DNA from: Demequina aestuarii
GTDB taxonomy: Bacteria > Actinomycetota > Actinomycetes > Actinomycetales > Demequinaceae
Assembly: GCF_000975095.1 (NCBI RefSeq)
Contig: NZ_BBRD01000001.1
Span: forward strand, 1,693,467-1,757,466
DNA: 64,000 nt
Direction of reading: 5' to 3'
Shown: positions 49,668 to 57,857 of the stretch, piece by piece
Layout of the letters: every line of letters starts with the position of its first letter
Position numbering within the stretch: position 1 is the stretch's first letter
Translations under genes and position numbers: made by a program
Notes under the pieces: generated by a model
The model's database searches: none
Told to the model about the DNA's origin: nothing
The model's input: only the letters and a program-made list of their open reading frames with translations

Positions 49668-51181
49668 GCGGCCGGCCCCCGCGAACGCAGCGTCATCGCC
49701 TGAGCCACGTCGTCCTCCCCTGGCTCGTCCGCCTCGCGCAGATCCGCGAGCGTCCACGCCAGCCGCAGTGCCCGGTCGGCGCCCCGCGCGGACAGCACTC
49801 CCCTGTCGAGCGCCCTCCACACCGGCGTCACCGCGCGCGGTGAGGTGTGGCGGCGGAGCCAGGCGCCGGAGGCCTGGGAGTTGAGCGTCCAGCCATGAGC
49901 GGAGAGCCGGGCGCCGGCCTTCTCTCGGGCCCGCGCCACCCGTGCGGCCACCTGCGCCGAGTTCTCGCCCTGGTGGTCAGCTCCGCGTCGCACCGGATGC
50001 ACGTCGACTTGAATGTCGACGCGGTCGAGCAGCGGGCCGGAGAGCCGGCCGAAGTACCGCCGCCGGTTGATCGCGCTGCACGTGCAGCGATCGCCGTCAC
50101 CGTAGAAATGGCCGCACGGGCACGGGTTCGCGGCGAGCACCAGCTGGAACCGGGCCGGGTAGCGTGTCGCACCGCTGGCCCGGTGGAGCACGATCTCACC
50201 GCTCTCGAGCGGCTGGCGCAGTGTCTGGAGCACGCGGGCCGGGAACTCGGGCGCCTCGTCCAAGAAGAGCACACCGGCGTGAGCACGGGAGATCGCGCCG
50301 GGCCGTGCGAGCCCGCTGCCCCCGCCCACGATCGCCGCCGCCGACGCCGAGTGGTGCGGTGCCTCGAACGGCGCGCGACGCATCAGGCCGCCGGAGACGT
50401 CGAGCGAGCCGGACAGGGAGTGAATCGAGGTCGCGGCCACGGCATCGGCGTCCGCGAGCGGAGGGAGCACTCCGGGCAGCCGGCACGCGAGCATGGTCTT
50501 GCCCGCACCCGGTGGCCCGGTCATGAGCAGGTGATGACCGCCTGCGGCGGCGACCTCCAGGGCCCAGCGCGCCTCCCCCTGACCCCTGACGTCGCTCAGG
50601 TCCGCCTGGGACTCGGCCTGGGCCGGCGCTGCTGGCGCGGGGACGGGATCGCTGGCCGTCGCCACCGCATCGGCGCTCCCGTAGGCACGGGCGAGTTCGG
50701 CGAGGGACGCGACCGGGCGGACGTCGGCCCCCGGCACCAGCCTGGCCTCGTCGGCGTTCGCCCACGGCACCGCGACCGATGCCATGCCTGCATCGACGGC
50801 CGCAGCCACCGCTGGCAGCACCCCTGCAATGGGCCGCACCCTGCCGTCGAGCCCGAGTTCGCCGAGGTGCGCCCCCGCCCCGGCCCGCGCGGGGTCGATC
50901 ATCCCGGCGGCCGCGAGCACGGCCACGGCGATGGCGAGATCGGTGGCCGACCCGCGCTTGGGCAAGGACGCCGGCGACAGGTTCACGGTGATCCGCCGCT
51001 GGGGCCACGACAGCCCCGAGCTGGCGACCGCGGCGCGCACCCGGTCGCGCGCCTCGGTGAGGGAGGCATCGGGAAGGCCGACGATGGTGAAGGCGGGCAG
51101 GCTCGACCCGATGTGCGCCTCGACGTCGACCACGTGCCCATGGAGGCCCGCCAGCACGATGGCCCTGGAGCGGCCGATCAC
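49664..51181 (-). CDS. YifB/ComM-family Mg-chelatase-like AAA+ ATPase
   Basis: 505 residues. N-terminal Lon-protease-like fold (FTIVGLPDASLTEARDRV), then AAA+ with Walker A GPPGAGKTML and Walker B LFLDEAPEF, the CPCGHFYGD zinc-like motif, and a C-terminal domain. ComM homologues are branch-migration helicases aiding transformation. GTG start overlaps the yraN stop. A diverged fragment of this 5' end occurs at 53.2 kb. Confidence 0.94.
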   Translation of the reverse strand: MIGRSRAIVLAGLHGHVVDVEAHIGSSLPAFTIVGLPDASLTEARDRVRAAVASSGLSWPQRRITVNLSPASLPKRGSATDLAIAVAVLAAAGMIDPARAGAGAHLGELGLDGRVRPIAGVLPAVAAAVDAGMASVAVPWANADEARLVPGADVRPVASLAELARAYGSADAVATASDPVPAPAAPAQAESQADLSDVRGQGEARWALEVAAAGGHHLLMTGPPGAGKTMLACRLPGVLPPLADADAVAATSIHSLSGSLDVSGGLMRRAPFEAPHHSASAAAIVGGGSGLARPGAISRAHAGVLFLDEAPEFPARVLQTLRQPLESGEIVLHRASGATRYPARFQLVLAANPCPCGHFYGDGDRCTCSAINRRRYFGRLSGPLLDRVDIQVDVHPVRRGADHQGENSAQVAARVARAREKAGARLSAHGWTLNSQASGAWLRRHTSPRAVTPVWRALDRGVLSARGADRALRLAWTLADLREADEPGEDDVAQAMTLRSRGPAA

Positions 51182-51534
51182 TCGACGCCCCGCACGTGGT
51201 CGAGCCGAGCGGCACCCGCCGCGGGAAGCGTCACCGCGACCACGTCGATGCGTGCGTCAGAGAACGTGCGGTCCTGCTGCCGCAACCACGCCGCCAGCAG
51301 TGCGCGCAGGCGAGCCACCTTCGCGGGCGTCACCGCCTCGAGAGGCGACCCGCAGGCGTCGGTGCGCCGTGTCTTGACCTCGACCGCGACCACCGCGTGC
51401 CCATCGACCGCCACGATGTCGATCTCGCCGCGGGCCACGCGCCAGTTGCGCGCGAGCACCTCCCAGCCGTCCTCCTCGAGCCTGCGCGCCACCACCTGTT
51501 CCCCGTGCCGGCCCACCGCATCCTTCGCCGCCAT
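51178..51534 (-). CDS. YraN-family (UPF0102) nuclease-fold protein
   Basis: 118 residues. GRHGEQVVARRLEEDGWEVLARNWR, GEIDIVAVD and VAVEVKTRR form the PD-(D/E)xK-like core. Function unproven; regularly the first gene before comM-dprA. ATG with GGAGG upstream. Usually preceded by a DUF2469 gene, which here is 6.4 kb away. Confidence 0.92.
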   Translation of the reverse strand: MAAKDAVGRHGEQVVARRLEEDGWEVLARNWRVARGEIDIVAVDGHAVVAVEVKTRRTDACGSPLEAVTPAKVARLRALLAAWLRQQDRTFSDARIDVVAVTLPAAGAARLDHVRGVE

Positions 51535-51570
51535 GTCCCACCTCCGCGGACCACGGTGGCGGGTTCGTCC

Positions 51571-51642
51571 GGCCGATGCGCGGGGGCCCTGGGCGGGGTG
51601 GGGATCAGTCGAGTATTGCGGCCGCTGGGGACGGCGATCGCG
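51571..51642. repeat. 72-bp direct repeat, left copy
   Basis: Matches 53338-53409 at 71 of 72 bases, same orientation. It lies just upstream of yraN; the other copy lies just after the MFS gene stop. Together they bracket the lower-G+C islet. Confidence 0.9.
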
Positions 51643-51680
51643 GGAGCCCGCCCCCCGCCGGACGGGCCCCCGCGATCGCC
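51633..51680. repeat. 18-bp inverted repeat next to the left direct repeat
   Basis: The arms at 51633-51650 and 51663-51680 are complementary at 17 of 18 positions (the exception is a wobble pair) around a 12-base loop. Its first 10 bases belong to the 72-bp repeat; the rest is missing after the right copy. Might be a terminator facing either way or a relic of insertion. Confidence 0.65.
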
Positions 51681-51963
51681 GAATACGACCAGGCCGTCGC
51701 GGAGGGCGCAGAGTGCTTCCGGACGCATCCCGGCGAGCAGTACCGCGTGCGCGCCGGGCCGGAAGAGCGACGCGGTGGCAGCCCTCGAATAGCGCGAGCA
51801 GATCACAGGGCAAGAGGAACGCCACAATGCATCACCTGACCAGGTTCTTCTTCTGAGGCACAACAAGGAAGTGTTCGAACGAAGTGCGCTCCGACTTCTC
51901 GGAGCGGCGGCTTCGCTCCCTACCAACGAGGAAGTCACGAGCGAAAGCGAGTAGAACTCGCGA
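51681..51963. other. Gene-poor left flank of the islet with MFS 3'-end remnant
   Basis: No convincing gene. Bases about 51684-51712 resemble the last codons of the MFS gene ending at 53413 (shared TCCGCGACGG and GTCGTA), so the duplicated segment reaches at least here. From about 51830 G+C falls. A 27-codon frame from GTG 51871 to TAG 51954, with AAGGAA just before it, could be a small peptide or the broken front of the next frame. Confidence 0.45.
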
Positions 51964-52116
51964 ATGTCGCTTCTCGTCGATCTGATCCGGAGCGACGACG
52001 GCATGCTGGCGGTTCGGATGGAGAACGACACACATGGCGTCTCCACTGAACACTGGCAGACCACGGACTTCTCCCCCATGGATGCCGACGTTCCTGAAGA
52101 CGCACCGGTGTGCTGA
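51964..52116 (+). CDS. Small unrecognised acidic protein
   Basis: 50 codons from ATG 51964: an amphipathic start (MSLLVDLIRSDDG), then an acidic C-terminus. No clear ribosome site and no family I recognise. Its last bases, GTGTGCTGA, contain the GTG start of the next gene in another frame, an arrangement suggesting coupling if both are real. Confidence 0.35.
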   Translation: MSLLVDLIRSDDGMLAVRMENDTHGVSTEHWQTTDFSPMDADVPEDAPVC

Positions 52117-52535
52117 CCGGTGCTTTCTCAGCCCTATCGCTGATACCCCTTCGACGCCGAGAACGCGCGCATCGGCGCGAGAAGCTTGAGCGTGGCGTGA
52201 TCGCGTACCTTGAAAGGCGGTCGGATGAGGCGCTCGATGCGCAGAGCATCACGGCAAAGGTCAACCGCGTCAGCGCACTCAGTTCTGAACTCGACACGCT
52301 GAACCGCGATCTGAAGCGGTCATTCGACCTGCAGACCGCGGCGACGTGGGCCGCGAAGAAGGAAGGTGACGAAGCAACTGCGCGTGCCGAGAGCGCGACC
52401 GCGCTCGCTGAACTTAAGGAAGAACACTTGCGTGGCCTGCGCGAGATGATGCGCAGAGAGATCACGGAGGACCTCAAGCAGGAGCAGGCAAACGCACGGC
52501 TCGCTGATCGGGCTTTCAGATCAGACTCGCCGTAG
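52110..52535 (+). CDS. Unrecognised coiled-coil protein of the islet
   Basis: 141 residues. A short hydrophobic stretch at the N-terminus (about 2-14) is followed by RRRERAHRREK and then charged helix to the end (about 28-130), with heptad-like Leu/Ala spacing (VNRVSALSSELDTLNRDL; ALAELKEEHLRGLREMM). Looks like a membrane-proximal coiled coil. Base composition is lower in G+C than the flanks. An in-frame stop (52095-52097) lies just before the GTG start. Confidence 0.55.
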   Translation: MLTGAFSALSLIPLRRRERAHRREKLERGVIAYLERRSDEALDAQSITAKVNRVSALSSELDTLNRDLKRSFDLQTAATWAAKKEGDEATARAESATALAELKEEHLRGLREMMRREITEDLKQEQANARLADRAFRSDSP

Positions 52536-52711
52536 GAAGCTTCTTCGCGGGTGTCGCAGCAACAAACCTGATCCCACTCATCGGGCGCGCTCTATTCTCG
52601 TGACGACACGCTCTGACAGAACGCGCATGCGCGGCCTGACACGACTAGTCGCATGTAACCAGTGAGACCCATCGAGAGCACCGTGCTTGACTGCGCTGGC
52701 AGAATGCCGCC

Positions 52712-53143
52712 ATGGATTGGTTTCTCACCCTCGTCATCGCAGTCGCACTCGCTTCCGGATTCGGAGTCGTGATCGACGGTCTGCGCAACCACGCAGAGAA
52801 GCGGCGGAAGGCCGCCGCGAAAGCGGAAGAGCCCGGAACCTACCCGGAAGAGACCCGCTCCGCCGAGTCTCGGATCCAGCGACTGAAGAACACGGCTGCA
52901 GAGTACGAGACTGCTGTTGGCGCCGTTCACGCTCGGTGGGAGAACGGCTTGGCGTATCACAACGATACTCACGCCGCGCGGGGCCTCGTGGAGGCACGCG
53001 ACGCCGCGGAACTGCGACTGCAACACGAAGTCCAGATCCCACCTGCGCCTTGGGCAAGCCGCCCCCTGCCGAACTTCTTCTTGGGGGTCACCGCGAGTGT
53101 GGTGGCAGCGGTTATTGCCGCCCTCGTCCTCCCAACGAACTGA
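52712..53143 (+). CDS. Unrecognised two-helix membrane protein of the islet
   Basis: 143 residues. Hydrophobic helix at 2-20, a charged helical middle (about 25-110: KRRKAAAKAEEPG, ESRIQRLKNTAAEYETAVGA), and a second hydrophobic helix at the C-terminus (about 121-140). Hairpin topology with a coiled-coil loop on one side. No known family seen. 176 bases after the coiled-coil gene, same strand, so the two may act together. Confidence 0.6.
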   Translation: MDWFLTLVIAVALASGFGVVIDGLRNHAEKRRKAAAKAEEPGTYPEETRSAESRIQRLKNTAAEYETAVGAVHARWENGLAYHNDTHAARGLVEARDAAELRLQHEVQIPPAPWASRPLPNFFLGVTASVVAAVIAALVLPTN

Positions 53144-53231
53144 ACACATGCTGTGCCGCGAGGCCGCAACCGCCCGGGCACAACCTGTTGCAGTCACAGC
53201 AGCACCGACCCTTGTTGATGCAGCACAGATC

Positions 53232-53332
53232 ACCCTCGACGTCCACCACGTGGGGGTGTAGCCCCGCCAGCACGATGGCCCGCGACCGGCCGATCACTCG
53301 ACTTCCCGCACCTGATCGAGCCGAGGCGCAGG
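53232..53332 (-). pseudogene. Remnant of a second yraN/comM junction
   Basis: Bases 53297-53232 encode VIGRSRAIVLAGLHPHVVDV, matching the first codons of the ComM-family gene (about 20 of 22 residues) but with many synonymous differences; the frame then loses similarity. Bases 53325-53294 encode RLDQVREVE-stop, matching the YraN end RLDHVRGVE-stop, with the same GTGA overlap. Nearly all of yraN and comM is missing. The divergence suggests an old copy or DNA from a related strain. Confidence 0.8.
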
Positions 53333-53337
53333 GGCCC

Positions 53338-53409
53338 GGCCGATGCGCGGGGGCCCTGGGCGGGGTGGGGATCAGTCGAGTATCGCGGCCGCTGGGGACG
53401 GCGATCGCG
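53338..53409. repeat. 72-bp direct repeat, right copy
   Basis: 71 of 72 bases identical to 51571-51642. Sits between the MFS stop (53413) and the yraN/comM remnant, so the gene order MFS-repeat-yraN-comM is preserved in outline on both sides of the islet. Confidence 0.9.
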
Positions 53410-53412
53410 TCA

Positions 53413-54807
53413 CTACGACCGTCGCGGAGCCTGGGGCACCGTGACTCCCGCCCCGGCGGGAGGTGCGCCGTCGACAGGCTCGGTGCCGGAGACAGTCTGC
53501 GCTTCGTGCGTGTCATCCGCGTCGTCAGCCGGCATGTGCGCGTCGGCGCTGAGGAGCAGCCGCGAGGCGAACAGCGACACCAGCACCGTGCCCGCACCAC
53601 CGATGAGGTACGGCAGCTGCAGGTCGACGCGCGCGACCCAGCCGCCCAGCATCGTCGCCACCGGCATGAGGCCCCACGTGACGGTGCGCGCGGCGCCGAG
53701 CACGCGGCCCAGCATGTGCCCGGGGATGATCGCCTGCCGCAGCGATCCCCACGGCACGTTCCACATCGCGACCCCATACGCGCTCGCCGAGTACGCCAGG
53801 ACGGCAACCCACGCGTTCGGGGCGAGCCCCACTCCCACGAGTCCCACGCCACCGGCGATCGCCGCTGACAGCATCGTCCTGCCGCGGCCCAGTCGGGCCA
53901 GCACGCGACCGGCCGTCAGCGCGCCCGCCACGCCGCCGAGCCCGATGCCCGCGGTGACGACGCCCACGAGCTCGGCGGTCACGCCGTAGCGATCGACGAA
54001 CAGCAGAACAGTGATCGCCTGCGCGAACGCGAGGAACCCGCCCACCAGCGAGGTGACCAGCACCATCGACCGCAGGTACCGGTGCCGCCAGAGGAAGCCG
54101 AGCGCCGCGCGCAGCGGGACCGGCGCTGGCGTGTCACCTGGCTCCCCACCCTCCCCCGCATCGGCCGCCCGCGGTTCGCTGCGCCCCGCCCGGGCCGCCG
54201 TCGCCGGCAGCATCAGCACCAGGGCGCCCGCGATCAGGTAGCCGGCCCCGCTGACGACCATGGGCAGCACGATCGCCAGCGAGAACAGCACGCCCGAGAC
54301 GGGCTGGGCCACGAACATGTCGACACCCACCTGGGCGGCCTGGATGCGGCCGTTGGCCTTGTCGAGTCCGCGGCGACGCACCAGGGACGGCAGCACCGCG
54401 TTGGTGGCGTTGTCGAACAGGGTCTCGCCCAGGCCGAACACCAGCACCGCGGCGGCGAGCACCCACAGCGTGATCTGATCCGCGGCAATCACGAGCGCCA
54501 CGCCGGCGGCCGCGACCACGCGCACCACGGAGGCCGCTGCCATCGCGTGCCGCCGGTCCACGCGGTCGACGATCATCCCGGACGGCACACCGAAGATCAG
54601 CCAGGGGACGTACGCGAGGGCCGTCAACACGGCGATCGCGATCGGGTCGGTGGTGAGCGCGACGGCCGCCAGCGGGATCGCGAGCCGCGCGATGCCGTCC
54701 GACAGATTGGAGCCGATGGCCGCGCCCCAAAGCTTGCCGAAGTCCTTGCCGAGCGCGGCTTCCTTCGACGACCCCTTCAAAGGAGCGCGGGTCGCGGCGG
54801 CGCTCAT
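53413..54807 (-). CDS. MFS transporter (DHA3-like drug/solute efflux)
   Basis: 464 residues, 12 predicted transmembrane helices, hydrophilic N- and C-termini. Motif A-like GVPSGMIVDRVDRRHAM follows helix 2, and GLGETLFDNATNAVLPSLV is typical of the macrolide/antibiotic efflux type. ATG overlaps the stop of the ArsR-like regulator by 4 nt, so it is probably controlled by it. Substrate unknown. Confidence 0.87.
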   Translation of the reverse strand: MSAAATRAPLKGSSKEAALGKDFGKLWGAAIGSNLSDGIARLAIPLAAVALTTDPIAIAVLTALAYVPWLIFGVPSGMIVDRVDRRHAMAAASVVRVVAAAGVALVIAADQITLWVLAAAVLVFGLGETLFDNATNAVLPSLVRRRGLDKANGRIQAAQVGVDMFVAQPVSGVLFSLAIVLPMVVSGAGYLIAGALVLMLPATAARAGRSEPRAADAGEGGEPGDTPAPVPLRAALGFLWRHRYLRSMVLVTSLVGGFLAFAQAITVLLFVDRYGVTAELVGVVTAGIGLGGVAGALTAGRVLARLGRGRTMLSAAIAGGVGLVGVGLAPNAWVAVLAYSASAYGVAMWNVPWGSLRQAIIPGHMLGRVLGAARTVTWGLMPVATMLGGWVARVDLQLPYLIGGAGTVLVSLFASRLLLSADAHMPADDADDTHEAQTVSGTEPVDGAPPAGAGVTVPQAPRRS

Positions 54808-55394
54808 GCTCCCGCCCCGTCCACGCCCACCACCGGAAAGGCGTTCACGTGGAGCGCGACGACCCTGGCCTCTGGCGGGTCCTCGCGGTCTCGGAAGGGC
54901 GTGAGCCGCTCGGACACGAACGCCTCGACCGCGTCGGTCAACTGATCCAGCTCCTGCGCCGTCATCCGCACGCTCGCGGAGATCAGCATCGACGAGTCGA
55001 CCCATTCGGGTCCCAGCTCCGCCTCGCCGCGGCGCAGGAACGTGTCGACGTGCCGCGCGCGCTGGTCCGCGAACTGGCGCGCGACCAGGATGGTGGAGTC
55101 CATCGCCGCGCGGTCCTCACGCATGTCGGTCGCCGCGAGGGTCAGGCCGCCAGGAACCATGCGCCACCACCGCTCTCGCCCCGTGCCGCGCTCGGGGTCC
55201 TCTTCGACGAAGCCGTGCCGCGCGAGCTGGCGCAGGTGGTAACTGGTGGCGCCCGAGGACTCCCCCAGCCGGTCCGCGAGCAGCGAGGCGGTGGCGGGTC
55301 CGGCCATCGTCAGACTGTCGAGGATGTCGACGCGCAGCGGGTGCGCGAGTCCCTTGAGTGCGGCGGCGTCGAGCCGACGCTGAGGAGTGGTCAT
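54804..55394 (-). CDS. ArsR-like winged-helix transcriptional regulator
   Basis: 196 residues. Winged helix at 10-75 (LAHPLRVDILDSL; LGESSGATSYHLRQLARHGFVEE), then a ligand/dimer domain of about 110 residues. No cysteine metal site. Forms an operon with the MFS gene; an 18-bp perfect palindrome 18 bases upstream is the likely operator. Confidence 0.87.
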   Translation of the reverse strand: MTTPQRRLDAAALKGLAHPLRVDILDSLTMAGPATASLLADRLGESSGATSYHLRQLARHGFVEEDPERGTGRERWWRMVPGGLTLAATDMREDRAAMDSTILVARQFADQRARHVDTFLRRGEAELGPEWVDSSMLISASVRMTAQELDQLTDAVEAFVSERLTPFRDREDPPEARVVALHVNAFPVVGVDGAGA

Positions 55395-55411
55395 GGCCGC
55401 CACGATAGCGA

Positions 55412-55443
55412 TGCAAAGATATCTTTGCAACAGTTTCTTTGCA
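55412..55443 (-). promoter_or_regulatory. Operator palindrome of the ArsR-like regulator
   Basis: TGCAAAGATATCTTTGCA (55412-55429) is a perfect 18-bp palindrome just upstream of the regulator start. The half-site TTCTTTGCA repeats 14 bases further on (55435-55443), giving a third half-site. Strong candidate for autoregulation of the regulator-MFS operon. Confidence 0.7.
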
Positions 55444-55522
55444 CCTTGCCCGCCCGCAGGCCCCGCGGGTGCGCTGGGCCGATTGCGGGATGCGCGACGG
55501 CGCGAGAAGAAGCGCCGATGCC

Positions 55523-57154
55523 TTACGTCGAGGGGCGGGAGCGCACGAGCGCAGGGTCGCGGTTGGCCGGGCCCGCGGAGGCTTCGGCGGGCACGGGCGC
55601 GTCTCGATCGATCTCGCGCTCGATCCGGGTCGCCAGCGGCGCCTCCTTGACGAAGAGCAGCAGCACGAACGAGACCAGCGACAGCGGCACCATCAGCAGG
55701 AAGACCGGCGTGAGGGCGTCGTTGTATGCGCCCACGATCACGTCGCTCACGGCGTCGGGCAACTGCTGGACGAGCGCGGGAGTGAGCGAGTTGGTCCCGC
55801 CGTCGAGCCCTCCTCCGCCCCCGGGCAGCCGGTCGGCGAGCAGTCGCACCAGGCGCTCCGTGAACAGGGCGCCCACGATCGCGGTGCCGAGCGACGCACC
55901 GATCTGCCGGAAGTAGTTGTTGGACGCGGTCGCCGTCCCCACCATCGACACCGGGAAGGTGTTCTGCACCACGAGCACGAGGATCTGCATCGACAGCCCC
56001 AGCCCGGTGCCGAGGACGGCAAGGTACGCGCACACGTGCCACAGGGCACCGTCCGCGGTCAGCGTCGACAGCAGGTACAGGCCCGCGCCGATGAAGACCG
56101 ACCCCACGATCGGCAGGATCTTGTAGCGACCGGTGCGCGTCACCGCCCGTCCGGCCGTGATGGAGGTGATGAGCATCGCGCCCATCATGGGCGCCATGAG
56201 CAGCCCCGCCGTGGTGGCGCTCACGCCGGCGACCATCTGCAGATACGTGGGCATGTACCCGACGGTGCCGAACATGCCGACGCCCACCAGCAGGCCGGCA
56301 GCCGTGGGCAGCACGAAGTTGCGGCGGCGAAAGAGCGAGAGCGGAATCACCGGCTCGCTCGCGCGGCGCTCGACCATCACGAAGGCCACCGCGGCGAGCA
56401 CAGTGAGCGCGATGAGACCGATGATCTGAGGCGAGCCCCACGCGTACTGGTGCCCGCCAAAGCTCGTCATCAGCACCAACGACGTGGACGCGATCGCGAG
56501 CAGGACCATCCCGCCTACGTCGATCTTGCGTCCCGCCCGGGGCCGTGCAGGGATCTTCAGAAAGAGCACCGCAGAGGCGATGGCGAGTGCGCCGAGCGGG
56601 AGATTGAACCACATCACCCAGCGCCAGCCGACGGACTCGGTGAACCAGCCGCCGAGCAGCGGCCCCGCCAATGTCGCGAATGCGAACACGCCGCCCATCA
56701 CGCCCATGTAGCGGCCTCGCTCGCGCGCCGGCACGACGTCGGCGATGATCGCCTGCGCGAGCACGAACAGCCCGCCGCCGCCGAGCCCCTGGATCACGCG
56801 ACCGACGATCAGGGAGTCCATGTCCTGCGCCAATCCACCCACGACGGAGCCGGCCAAGAACAGCCCGATCGCCGTGATGAACAGCCCTTTGCGGCCGTAG
56901 AGGTCGCCGAGCTTGCCGTAGATGGGCATGGTGACGGTCGCCGCCAGGATGTAGGCGGTCGTCACCCAGAGCATGCGATCCACGCCGTCGAGCTCGCCGA
57001 CGATCGTGGGCAGGGCCGTCGCGAAGATGGTCTGATAGAGCGCCGCGAGCAGCATCGCGGTCATCAGGCCGATGAACATCAGCAGCAGTTGGCGCCGGTC
57101 GGGCGTCTCCGCCGCCACCTGGTCTCGGGTAGGCGTGGGGTGGGACACAGTCAT
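55523..57154 (-). CDS. DHA2-family (14-helix, EmrB/QacA-type) MFS exporter
   Basis: 543 residues, 14 helices. Motif A GKLGDLYGRKGLF, the ATALPTIVGEL start and motif C-like GPLLGGWF identify the drug-proton antiporter DHA2 group. C-terminal charged tail. ATG 57154 has GAGGA very close; GTG 57148 has better spacing. Directly downstream of a TetR gene. Confidence 0.92.
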   Translation of the reverse strand: MTVSHPTPTRDQVAAETPDRRQLLLMFIGLMTAMLLAALYQTIFATALPTIVGELDGVDRMLWVTTAYILAATVTMPIYGKLGDLYGRKGLFITAIGLFLAGSVVGGLAQDMDSLIVGRVIQGLGGGGLFVLAQAIIADVVPARERGRYMGVMGGVFAFATLAGPLLGGWFTESVGWRWVMWFNLPLGALAIASAVLFLKIPARPRAGRKIDVGGMVLLAIASTSLVLMTSFGGHQYAWGSPQIIGLIALTVLAAVAFVMVERRASEPVIPLSLFRRRNFVLPTAAGLLVGVGMFGTVGYMPTYLQMVAGVSATTAGLLMAPMMGAMLITSITAGRAVTRTGRYKILPIVGSVFIGAGLYLLSTLTADGALWHVCAYLAVLGTGLGLSMQILVLVVQNTFPVSMVGTATASNNYFRQIGASLGTAIVGALFTERLVRLLADRLPGGGGGLDGGTNSLTPALVQQLPDAVSDVIVGAYNDALTPVFLLMVPLSLVSFVLLLFVKEAPLATRIEREIDRDAPVPAEASAGPANRDPALVRSRPST

Positions 57155-57191
57155 TTCCTCGTCTGTCGTACCGCCGGTCGGGCGGTGTGCG

Positions 57192-57854
57192 TTACGCGGA
57201 CGGCGCCTGGGTGAGGCGCCGCACGCGGGGGAAGTAGTCATGGATGAGGGAGGCGAGCGGGGCCTCGCCATCGCCGGCGAGCCAGCCGCGGGCCATCACC
57301 TGCAACGCGCCCATGGCGATCGACACGGCCATGGCGGCCTCAATCTCGGCGTCCGCATCCCCGAGACTTGGACGGGTCGCGTCGAGGCGCTGACGGACGA
57401 TCCCCGCGTACTGGGCCCTGGCCTCGGTGATGCGCATCATGTTCGCCGCGGCGAGCTCCGGCGTGGCGTCGAGCAGCGTGCGGCGCTGGCGGAACAGCTC
57501 GCGATCAGGCTCGGCCGCCGTCCAGACCTCAGCCATCATGACGGCGAACGCCTCGACGTCGGAGACCCCCCTGGCGGCGACGAACGCCGCGACCTGGGAC
57601 TCGTTCGGCATGGGCTTGCCCTCGCCCAGCACCGCGGCCTCGCGGCTCGGGAAGTAGTTGTAGAAGGTGCGCGGTGAGATCCCCGCGGCGTCGCAGATCA
57701 TCTCGACCGTGACGGCATCCCACCCATGCTCGAGGCCGAGCGCGATCGCGGCTCGCCGTGTGGCCTCGCGCGTCTCGCGCCGCTTGCGCTCGCGCAGGCC
57801 CTCGGGCTTTGCGACCGATGCGCCATCGGGCGCGCGGGCGCCCTCATGTTCCAT
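57192..57854 (-). CDS. TetR-family repressor
   Basis: About 220 residues. HTH MICDAAGISPRTFYNYFPSREAAV in the first 75 residues and an all-helical ligand domain. Starts at ATG 57854 or 57863; ATG 57872 is unlikely because it lies in the -10/operator region. Forms an operon with the DHA2 exporter 37 bases downstream, which it probably represses. Confidence 0.9.
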   Translation of the reverse strand: MEHEGARAPDGASVAKPEGLRERKRRETREATRRAAIALGLEHGWDAVTVEMICDAAGISPRTFYNYFPSREAAVLGEGKPMPNESQVAAFVAARGVSDVEAFAVMMAEVWTAAEPDRELFRQRRTLLDATPELAAANMMRITEARAQYAGIVRQRLDATRPSLGDADAEIEAAMAVSIAMGALQVMARGWLAGDGEAPLASLIHDYFPRVRRLTQAPSA

Positions 57855-57857
57855 CCG

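Noticed and set aside
51178-51825. Longer YraN form starting near 51825
   Set aside because: The extra about 97 residues cross the 72-bp repeat and inverted repeat and are unlike the family; ATG 51534 has a good ribosome site.
53112-53852. Minus-strand frame of about 246 codons joining the MFS end, repeat and comM remnant
   Set aside because: It is out of frame with the MFS gene and only joins pieces by chance; similarity to comM is limited to about 22 codons.
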